In this document: positions 15,401 to 20,081 of the stretch, one piece after another
Numbering within the stretch: the first letter of the stretch is position 1
Layout of the letters: each line of letters opens with the position of its first letter
The notes under the pieces: generated by a model
Told to the model about the DNA's origin: nothing
The model's database searches: none
What the model saw: the letters and a program-made list of their open reading frames with translations, nothing else
Made by a program: the position numbers and the translations under genes
From: a bacterium
GTDB lineage: Bacteria > Patescibacteriota > Microgenomatia > JAUYPR01
Length of the DNA stretch: 22,896 nucleotides
Assembly: GCA_030695785.1 (NCBI GenBank)
Contig: JAUYPR010000068.1
Span: 1-22,896 of the forward strand
Reading direction: 5' to 3'

Positions 15401-15685
15401 CTGACAAATAATGGATTTGAGACTTGGAATAGGAGTGGGGAGAATCCCTTTCGGCTTGGTGTAAGCTTTGGTTCGGAAAATGATACACCTGGAATAGATT
15501 GGATCTTGGATCAACGCTTCGATATTCCGAGTGACGTTAACCCAGGAGAAACAATACGTATAGAGGTAACTGTTCAACCAAATATCCCGGCTGGTTCCTA
15601 CTACCTTCGGCACCGCCTGGTCAAGGAAAATATCGGCTGGTCGGATAGCTTCATCAAGCAGGTAATTACTGTCAATAATCCCTAA
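12458..15685 (+). CDS. membrane-anchored metzincin (M11-like) protease with four Ig-like repeats
   Basis: The 1075-residue protein has a cytoplasmic start, one membrane span (about 33-55, IVFPLVVILTLLGGIVVGV) and a large outside part. A helical/linker region (about 60-270) leads to a zinc protease domain (about 270-590). There HELGHSFGLNH (His406, Glu407, His410, His416) forms the metal and catalytic site and YDPMG (Met446) the Met-turn. This is the metzincin layout and closest, from memory, to gametolysin (M11). Four Ig-like repeats of about 118 residues follow (from about 598, 718, 837 and 955), each with a T-Y-x-I-x-x-x-N-x-G core and ending near RHRLVxExIxW. It probably degrades extracellular protein or cell-wall glycoprotein, with the repeats as stalk or binding modules. 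A strong promoter precedes it. Confidence 0.85.
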   Translation: MDDDVGSQSAPNLSFDTSSQISFFQKIRNILPDFSFLKIVFPLVVILTLLGGIVVGVNIAQKRQTTSGRTDDQIARLTTQLQEAIQDGTISNPTIATIVLVRKQQLLEEIQTSPEAFLSHAQLANTRDQFPVEMQGNIERKIDVVGTLHLLHSDTIEENENGETVVQASASTMYVLETFEGELLATYTLHFVDPPPDEANGAFVQLSGIVLDKEIVIPVRFTESPDQLNSSLLEKLISRAFAEEDESIEVISPPAATLTPQLQQQEPRIAVISGYFRGNNPPDSNNNSFGQNVTEALYFNTGSMQGRFGQGQSVREYYLENTYNRISITGEYFGPFELPVTEPSFEQCEIFTRGNDLFEAARNAGISFDGFTHILFQIPCGSNYSYSVGDHLYISLSGSDLQVVIHELGHSFGLNHAARLYCQNGTSIDRYENCTLSEYGDTYDPMGRGRCHMNAPHKIGLEALDSGNIQFVRTNGSYRLEPYEIPGLGVKVLKIPKPDTNEFYYVEYRQPIGLDRCVPFSGGLIHIWDERNESLTKLVDSTPSTGTLGDFDIPDNDEWLTDGTSFIDQINNISIRQVSHNDTELLLDVQMPTVPKFALYEVNPPTTWGLGQTQTYSITLTNAGSETWTSTGPNPINLGVSFGDESDIPAIDWATDQRFSLPNDVTPGESVTMTISVTAPATKRTTRFSYKLRHRLVHENIEWFPQMHKTNVWILEYLDSANQLLVPTRWAAGETKTYAITMENIGGIPWNNGGANPVNLGVSFGSADDTPGINWTMDQRIQLQNSVPPGERITMYINVTAPNQSGTYYLRHRLVEENVGWATHFTKTQVTVVEPINASYTFPQDAESLLRWTIGEPQQYSVVLSNNGIEPWIHSGGNRVQLGVNFGGSDDTAGIGWVTDQRFLLPNVINPSNQVTLTVNVQSPNIPGRYYLRHRLVKEGIAWSPSMLKLEVEVKKSLDVSFEGTPPETWPVGYDQTYEISLTNNGFETWNRSGENPFRLGVSFGSENDTPGIDWILDQRFDIPSDVNPGETIRIEVTVQPNIPAGSYYLRHRLVKENIGWSDSFIKQVITVNNP
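14249..15682 (+). repeat. four tandem Ig-like repeat units in the metzincin gene
   Basis: Protein repeats start near residues 598, 718, 837 and 955, a period of about 118-119 residues. Shared landmarks are W-x-x-G, Y-x-I/V-x-L-x-N-x-G, W-x-x-G, LGVSFG or LGVNFG, DQRF, PGE and LRHRLV. They resemble the Ig-like domain first named in NBR1. DNA identity between units is low, so the duplications are old. Confidence 0.85.
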
Positions 15686-15710
15686 ACTGAAATACGACGT
15701 CAGAAAGAGG

Positions 15711-15716
15711 TATAAT
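15711..15716 (+). promoter_or_regulatory. -10 box of tRNA-Arg(TCG)
   Basis: Consensus TATAAT lies nine bases before the first base of the tRNA. The -35 region is poor (CTGAAA at 15687-15692). Confidence 0.6.
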
Positions 15717-15725
15717 AAATTCACG

Positions 15726-15799
15726 GCGCCTGTAGTTCAGCGGATCAGAATGCCTGCCTTCGGAGCAGGAGGTCGGGGGTTCGAATCCCTCCAGGCGCA
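15726..15799 (+). tRNA. tRNA-Arg(TCG)
   Basis: The acceptor GCGCCTG pairs perfectly with CAGGCGC. The anticodon stem CCTGC/GCAGG holds loop CTTCGGA, giving TCG. The T arm includes GGTTCGAATCC. Discriminator A; no CCA encoded. Its acceptor stem nearly matches that of tRNA-Arg(TCT) at 4855. Confidence 0.94.
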
Positions 15800-15832
15800 C
15801 CGCGTAAAGCCGCATAGGATGCGGCTACGCGG
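15800..15832. repeat. strong bulged hairpin directly after tRNA-Arg
   Basis: CCGCGTA-AA-GCCGCAT (15800-15815) pairs with ATGCGGC-TACGCGG (15819-15832), giving 14 bp with an AA bulge and a 3-base loop. No T-run follows. The right arm runs into TACGCGGCAAGCC (15826-15838), which is repeated exactly at 15852-15864. Confidence 0.75.
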
Positions 15833-15881
15833 CAAGCCACGTATATTTCTTTACGCGGCAAGCCGTTTTGACCAATCTAAA

Positions 15882-16175
15882 ATGTATTTTGTCTACTTGC
15901 TTGAAAGTATTACAGGTAAACGATGGTATATTGGCTATACTCCAATAGGAGTAGAACAAAGACTGAGAAAACACAATGACGGATTTGTACCCTCGTCTAA
16001 GCAATTCCGTCCTTGGAGACTGATATACTATGAGGCATACGTACATCGATCTGATGCTCTCGGTCGAGAGAAGTTTTTAAAAAGCGGATCAGGAAGAAAG
16101 TTTTTAAAAAAACAGCTCCTGAACTATTTCGGTTCACCGCGTGGCGAACGCAGTGAGCTCTACGCGGCCCGCTAG
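15882..16175 (+). CDS. GIY-YIG nuclease domain protein (97 aa)
   Basis: This single-domain protein begins MYFVYLLESITGKRWYIGYT, with the GIY half as YFVYLL and the YIG half as WYIGYT. It continues with the conserved arginine in GVEQRLRKHNDG, then PWRLIYYEAYVHRSDALGREKFLKSG with the catalytic Glu. It matches the small stand-alone (COG2827/YhbQ-like) class, which probably nicks DNA. I chose the ATG at 15882; the frame is open further up only through the tRNA. It lies between two tRNA genes, and its stop codon falls inside the first ten bases of tRNA-Lys. Composition differs from its neighbours. No clear promoter; probably expressed from the tRNA operon. Confidence 0.88.
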   Translation: MYFVYLLESITGKRWYIGYTPIGVEQRLRKHNDGFVPSSKQFRPWRLIYYEAYVHRSDALGREKFLKSGSGRKFLKKQLLNYFGSPRGERSELYAAR

Positions 16176-16237
16176 CTCAACGGTAGAGCAACTCCCTCTT
16201 AAGGAGTAGGTTTAGGGTTCAAATCCCTGGCGGGTCA
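16166..16237 (+). tRNA. tRNA-Lys(CTT)
   Basis: The acceptor GGCCCGC pairs with GCGGGTC. The D arm is GCTC-AACGGTA-GAGC, the anticodon stem ACTCC/GGAGT with loop CTCTTAA gives CTT, and the T loop is TTCAAAT. Discriminator A; no CCA. The first ten bases also encode the end and stop codon of the GIY-YIG protein. Confidence 0.93.
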
Positions 16238-16241
16238 CAAA

Positions 16242-16268
16242 GCTAAGCTTAGTGAAATCAGGCTTAGC
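16242..16268. other. hairpin after tRNA-Lys
   Basis: GCTAAGC (16242-16248) pairs with GCTTAGC (16262-16268) over a 13-base loop. No T-run follows on the plus strand and only TTT on the minus strand, so at best a weak terminator. Confidence 0.35.
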
Positions 16269-16272
16269 GGGG

Positions 16273-16341
16273 TCACCAAACATAGTCAAAATGCCTGTCA
16301 TCCAGACTTTTCAAGTAACTCTCCCTGTCTTCAAGCACCAT
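16273..16341 (-). CDS. possible 22-aa peptide or gene remnant
   Basis: The frame MVLEDRESYLKSLDD is charged and protein-like and ends HFDYVW. A possible promoter lies upstream on the minus strand: TTGTGC (16385-16390), 16 bases, then TGG-TATACA (-10 at 16363-16368). It may be a decayed fragment of a longer gene. Function unknown. Confidence 0.2.
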   Translation of the reverse strand: MVLEDRESYLKSLDDRHFDYVW

Positions 16342-16392
16342 ACGGTGAACCCATCAACAAAGTGTATACCATGTGCTGACCCCTGCACAAGT

Positions 16393-16421
16393 TTGACAGG
16401 GTATATTCTTTCAGATATAAT
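16393..16421 (+). promoter_or_regulatory. consensus promoter of the 16440 gene
   Basis: TTGACA (16393-16398) and TATAAT (16416-16421) are exactly 17 bases apart, both perfect. The ATG follows 18 bases after the -10 box, giving a leader of about 11 bases, longer than at most genes here. No Shine-Dalgarno sequence is visible in it. Confidence 0.8.
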
Positions 16422-16439
16422 TCCTTTGTAAAATCACTT

Positions 16440-17117
16440 ATGAAAGAATTATCTATTCCTTACTCCCTAGAGCGGCATGTTTTGGATCTTCCACGGGAGT
16501 TAGCATATGATTTAGACGTAGCTTTACTGGGAGAAGGAATAAATCAACAAAATGCCTTAGATGCTCTCAATTTTGACCATCGTGAATTTGTTAGGGATTA
16601 TTTTAGAACACTCTTGGATGAAACTTATCAAGGGTTACAGAAATCCGTATATGAAAGAAGGGCTCTTCTATCTATTATGAATCAACGAATACAAAGACTG
16701 ATTCATACTGTTGGAGCGTTTCTTGTAGATGTACCTGAAGTATCTCGCTGGGCCTATCCTCTAATTCTAAGTAGAGGGTGGACAGTATTAGACTTGGTTT
16801 TAGGGGCTCATAGAGGAATAAATTATGAAGATAAAAGAAGGGTGAGTTTAATGCAAGCAAATCATTATCCTGCATTAGTAGAAATGTTTGAACAACCTGG
16901 ATTAAAACTTAGCGGATTAGAGGCGGAAGTTTTAGCTGATATTACTTATGCTGCTGGTGCAGAAGACTATTTTAAGGTATTTGGAACTGCTCGAGAACTA
17001 GTAGCAGCTATACCAGAATCACGACTTGGTGGTAGAACTTCTCCTCCAACACGATTAGGTTCCGATTTTGTAGATATGGTTTTGTCTATAAGGTATACAA
17101 AACCTATGGTTGTGTAA
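16440..17117 (+). CDS. hypothetical protein (225 aa), AT-rich
   Basis: I do not recognise this protein. It appears soluble and helical throughout, with no signal peptide or membrane span. Notable stretches are YSLERHVLDLPRELAYDLD near the start and a histidine/arginine segment GAHRGINYEDKRR around residue 123. The gene is clearly more AT-rich than most of the window and uses many A/T-ending codons, like the VOC gene at 496, suggesting transfer. It has the best consensus promoter in the window. Directly downstream is a decayed gene and a palindromic element, so this segment looks like an accessory insertion between tRNA-Lys and the solute-binding protein gene. Confidence 0.75.
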   Translation: MKELSIPYSLERHVLDLPRELAYDLDVALLGEGINQQNALDALNFDHREFVRDYFRTLLDETYQGLQKSVYERRALLSIMNQRIQRLIHTVGAFLVDVPEVSRWAYPLILSRGWTVLDLVLGAHRGINYEDKRRVSLMQANHYPALVEMFEQPGLKLSGLEAEVLADITYAAGAEDYFKVFGTARELVAAIPESRLGGRTSPPTRLGSDFVDMVLSIRYTKPMVV

Positions 17118-17144
17118 AGTACTAAGCATACAAATAGGTTCTAG

Positions 17145-17809
17145 TATATTCCAACTCCCGCAAAGAAAGATAAACCACAAGATGTTCTCGCTTTTGCAGT
17201 AAGGGAATTCAAAGAAAGTCCTCTAACCCCAAAACTAGTTACCAAAACATTTCAAACAATATGGCGAGTCCTGGGAGAAAGTGCCGGTCTTAAGGTTATT
17301 GTCCCACCCTGTGACAGAAGTTTGGAAGAGCTGGCAGAAATGGTAAAAGCAGGCAGACGCATTGGGTATCTACCAGAGAGGCTTATGACACAAAAGGATC
17401 GACCGCTATTTGCTAAAATGTTCCCTTGGTTGGGAACCATAGCGTACAAGAAGAAAACTCTGTAACGAATGAGGCTGACAGATTCGGTTGGTTTGATTAT
17501 GAAGTAAGTATTGATGCACCTTATCTTGATACAACTGAAGAGCAGCTTAGAGAGAGAATTGCTGCCGATGGAAGATTAGAAATGAATGTAAGTGAATACA
17601 TTGTTGCCGGTGAGGAGAGCAAGCTTTTTACTGGAAAATTCTTAGATCAGGGTAATACATGGGCTCGGTTGCTCGGGTCTCGGTGTGACGATATGGTGGT
17701 CTACGCCGGCTTCGGTTCGGGCGGTGGCTTGCGCGTCCGCTGGGCTCTGAATCCGCAGCGTCACTATCCGCGCTTGGGTGGCCGTTCCGTGGGAGTGAAA
17801 AGCGCTTAA
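17145..17809 (+). pseudogene. decayed gene, start lost and frame shifted
   Basis: Two adjoining frames encode one protein. The first (17145-17465) has no start codon after the TAG at 17142 and reads IPTPAKKDKPQDVLAFAVRE and onward to KMFPWLG. The second continues NHSVQEENSVTNEADRFGWF and ends LGGRSVGVKSA. Adding one G to the GGG at 17432-17434 joins them. I recall similar proteins, ending in LGGRSxGVK, from candidate-phylum genomes but know no function. The second half has conserved-looking FDYEVSIDAP and LLGSR segments. Loss of the start plus a frameshift suggests a true pseudogene, although the shift alone could be a sequencing error. Confidence 0.7.
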
Positions 17810-17863
17810 GCTTTTGATCTTTTGACCTTTTATCCCCTTTGTATTTTGTTTTCCCGAAACATG

Positions 17864-17962
17864 GCGAACCTATTCCACTCAGATTCGAGTTCCTCGAATC
17901 TGAGTGATCTCGGAATCGAAGATATGGTTCGACTACTTCGACTACGCTCAGTACAGGTTCGC
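17864..17962. repeat. MITE/REP-like palindromic element
   Basis: A stretch of 99 bases is bounded by inverted repeats GCGAACCT (17864-17871) and AGGTTCGC (17955-17962). Inside is a perfect hairpin, CACTCAGATTCGAG (17876-17889) with CTCGAATCTGAGTG (17893-17906), a 14-bp stem with a 3-base loop, and a tandem TTCGACTAC x2 (17928-17945) leading into GCTCAGTACAGG. That last motif resembles dispersed repeats I know from many bacterial genomes. The rest of the 17810-18049 gap holds no gene I can support. Confidence 0.6.
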
Positions 17963-18049
17963 TCATCAGCCCTCAGAGTCAAGGCCAACGGTCACATTTG
18001 TTCCACGTCAGGGAACTTATATTTTACCTCTCTCGCGGTGAAACTTGTA

Positions 18050-19408
18050 CTAATAGGCGTCCTGCAGTAGTTCCTTCGCTTCTTCAGGAGAAATTTTTTT
18101 GGAATGATAGATCGTGTATGGAAGGTAGGAAAGCATGTACGCAGGGGCGTCGTCAATGAAATATCGCTGGAAGTCAGCGTAGATTTTCTTCTGCGCATCA
18201 ATATCCAATACCATCCGTCCGTCCTCAAGCAGTTTATCAATGCGTTCGCTTTTATATTTTGTGATATTCGTTGCACGTGTTGAATGCCACAACATATACT
18301 GGTCTGGCGTTTCTGGAATATCCAGATCCGTCAGCAGCACATCAAATTCCTCCGGAATCGTTGGCTGGATATCCACCTTCACTTGAAAACCAAGCGTTTC
18401 CCAAACCGCCGAAATGTCTTTTGCCTCCTGTTCAAACGCACCCGTCGTCGTCAGTGTAAACGCGTGATCTCCCTCGGGAAGCTCGAGATCTGAAAGCAAT
18501 TGCTTCGCAAACTCAAGATTCTCGGCAAACTTCTTCGTGGGTTCTGAATATGCCCACGAGGTTGGCGCAATGGGTCCAATTGGCCGCAGTTGTCCATCCA
18601 CCGCAGGCAAGCGAGGCGCAGCAGCGCCAAGGGCAGCGCGCAGTTCCGCTTTTGATCCAAGTAAAGGATGCGTCATGCGGAAAAAAAGCGTGAGCGCACG
18701 CTTGGAGGAGGGAACGTTCGTGACTTCAATATTTTCCCAATTGAACGTCATTGGCAGTGTTGTTCCAAAGAGTTGGATTTCCCCAAGCTTCAGCGCAGTT
18801 TGCCCTGACTGTTGATTTGGGTAAAAATGGACCACGAGCTTTTTGGTCTCATCTTCTAAGATGAGTGTTTCAATGTTCTCACCGTTGTGCGAAACGCCGG
18901 ACACGCGATACGGCCCAAACCCGGAGAGGCCCTGGAGGATAGGTTTTGTGGCAATCGTCGCGAGAAATGGCGAAAACGGTTCAGTGAGAGAAAACCGTAT
19001 CGTGTAGCTGTCAAGCACCTCGACATGACTCTCGGTAAAGACCGAAGCAATATTGTCCGCGTAAACCGGCCGGCCGTCGTGCCAAAACAACCCGCGTTGA
19101 ATATGAAACGTATAGCTTTTGCCGTCTTCTGAAACCTCCCACTGCTCAACAATGTCTTTGGTTGGTATTCCTCCCGGTGAAAGAGTCATAAGGCTGCGGC
19201 TTATTTTTTTCGTGATTTCCCGCGGCAGTGTTTTCTCGGTGGTACTCCCAACAACCCCGATATTGATGGACCTTTTCATTTTGAGGGGGTTTTGAAAAAG
19301 AAAACCTCCGATTGATGCGAGGATGCATACGATCAGCAGATACCGCTTCCAGTAGCGCTGGATGGACGATCGTAAAAACCAAAAAAAGACACGCGTCGAC
19401 CGAAGCAT
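18050..19408 (-). CDS. oligopeptide/nickel-type solute-binding protein (SBP family 5)
   Basis: The 452-residue protein has a cytoplasmic basic start, a membrane anchor (about 23-39) and an extracellular binding domain. Family 5 features are IVEQWEVSEDGKSYTFHIQRGLFWHDGRPVYADNI-like text near residues 86-120 (W-x-x-S-x-D-G-x-x-Y-x-F and D-G-x-P), FGPYRV, and a C-terminal DAPAYMLSYLPYTIYHSKK. It is shorter than the usual 500-540 residues, and there is no lipobox cysteine, so it is held by the N-terminal span. No permease or ATPase gene is nearby. It starts one base after the secG stop codon, so the two are co-transcribed. Confidence 0.85.
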   Translation of the reverse strand: MLRSTRVFFWFLRSSIQRYWKRYLLIVCILASIGGFLFQNPLKMKRSINIGVVGSTTEKTLPREITKKISRSLMTLSPGGIPTKDIVEQWEVSEDGKSYTFHIQRGLFWHDGRPVYADNIASVFTESHVEVLDSYTIRFSLTEPFSPFLATIATKPILQGLSGFGPYRVSGVSHNGENIETLILEDETKKLVVHFYPNQQSGQTALKLGEIQLFGTTLPMTFNWENIEVTNVPSSKRALTLFFRMTHPLLGSKAELRAALGAAAPRLPAVDGQLRPIGPIAPTSWAYSEPTKKFAENLEFAKQLLSDLELPEGDHAFTLTTTGAFEQEAKDISAVWETLGFQVKVDIQPTIPEEFDVLLTDLDIPETPDQYMLWHSTRATNITKYKSERIDKLLEDGRMVLDIDAQKKIYADFQRYFIDDAPAYMLSYLPYTIYHSKKISPEEAKELLQDAY

Positions 19409-19409
19409 A

Positions 19410-19631
19410 TTATGGGGCGAGCCAAATGTTCAACACAGAAAGAATACCGACAATAACCGCGAGTGCCACGGTGAGACGGAAAAAAATCTTTTCAATCCCC
19501 CGCCGGCTCTGGTAAAACATACCAGCACCCCCAAACGTAGACGACAAACCGGTTCCTTTGGCCTGAAGCAAAATCACTGCAATGAGTGTTCCGGCTGTCA
19601 GCATTTGCAGAAGAGGCAAAAGTGTCTGCAT
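19410..19631 (-). CDS. secG: preprotein translocase subunit SecG
   Basis: The 73-residue protein has the two membrane spans of SecG (about 4-23 and 50-70). Between them is the conserved loop with LLQAKGTGLSSTFGGAG, ending near RRGIEKIFFRLT. SecG is an accessory part of the SecYEG channel and aids export of proteins, several of which are encoded in this window. The length is normal. The ATG at 19631 lies six bases after an extended -10 box. It heads a two-gene operon with the solute-binding protein. Confidence 0.95.
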   Translation of the reverse strand: MQTLLPLLQMLTAGTLIAVILLQAKGTGLSSTFGGAGMFYQSRRGIEKIFFRLTVALAVIVGILSVLNIWLAP

Positions 19632-19637
19632 AAGAAT

Positions 19638-19646
19638 ATTCTAACA
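19638..19646 (-). promoter_or_regulatory. extended -10 promoter of secG
   Basis: TGT-TAGAAT on the minus strand ends six bases before the secG ATG, predicting a leaderless mRNA. The -35 region is poor. Confidence 0.6.
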
Positions 19647-19657
19647 CGCTTCACGCT

Positions 19658-20059
19658 TCACGCAAAGAGCCAGCGCAAGGTTCTATTTACTATCGCTAAA
19701 AGAATTGCCGCGAGAAGAACCGAGACAATTTGTGGAGCTTCAAACGCAGCGAGACGGATACCGCCTAAAGACACTTCAAAGGACGAAAACGCACGAAAAA
19801 CAAATTCAGGGACAAGGCTCGTAAGGAAATATAAAACAATGATATGCAAAAGAATGGAAAAAAGGTTGAACGTGAGAAGATTCAATGGAAGAAGAATGAT
19901 TGAAAGAAGCGGTCTGACAACACTTTGCAGGAGCGCGAATACTGCTGCGGCGAACAGAAATTGCTGCGCGCTTCCTTGAAAGGCAAATCCGGGATGGATG
20001 GTGAGGATGACTTGAAGGGTGAGGATCGATAGGAGGTATAGTCGGAGAAGCTTCCGCAT
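19658..20059 (-). CDS. four-TM phage-holin-4/DUF-type membrane protein
   Basis: The 133-residue protein is almost entirely hydrophobic, with about four membrane spans: LYLLSILTLQVILTI, FLFAAAVFALLQSVV, LLHIIVLYFLTSLV and IVSVLLAAILLAIV. The RPLLSIILLPLNLLTFNLFS segment between spans 2 and 3 is the hallmark of the superfamily IV holin-like proteins (PF04020), which are widespread in bacteria and usually not phage. Function is unknown. I chose the ATG at 20059 rather than the longer frame start at 20134 because a -10 box, TGT-TATACT, lies six bases before it. Confidence 0.82.
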   Translation of the reverse strand: MRKLLRLYLLSILTLQVILTIHPGFAFQGSAQQFLFAAAVFALLQSVVRPLLSIILLPLNLLTFNLFSILLHIIVLYFLTSLVPEFVFRAFSSFEVSLGGIRLAAFEAPQIVSVLLAAILLAIVNRTLRWLFA

Positions 20060-20065
20060 AATAAA

Positions 20066-20074
20066 AGTATAACA
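20066..20074 (-). promoter_or_regulatory. extended -10 promoter of the holin-like gene
   Basis: TGT-TATACT on the minus strand ends six bases before the ATG at 20059. No good -35 hexamer. Confidence 0.6.
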
Positions 20075-20081
20075 GACGGAC

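Noticed and set aside
17798..17815. AAAAGC-GCTTAA-GCTTTT hairpin as terminator of the decayed gene
   Set aside because: The stem is A/T-rich with only four terminal T residues, too weak to call.
19641..19663. CTTCACG repeat near the secG promoter
   Set aside because: Only two or three short units; within what chance allows.
19362..19979. 205-aa plus-strand frame opposite secG and the holin-like gene
   Set aside because: Rich in Arg, Lys, Thr and Asn from reading hydrophobic codons backwards; both minus-strand genes are well supported.
19658..20059. Phage origin suggested by the holin name
   Set aside because: PF04020-type proteins are common chromosomal membrane proteins, and no other phage gene is near.
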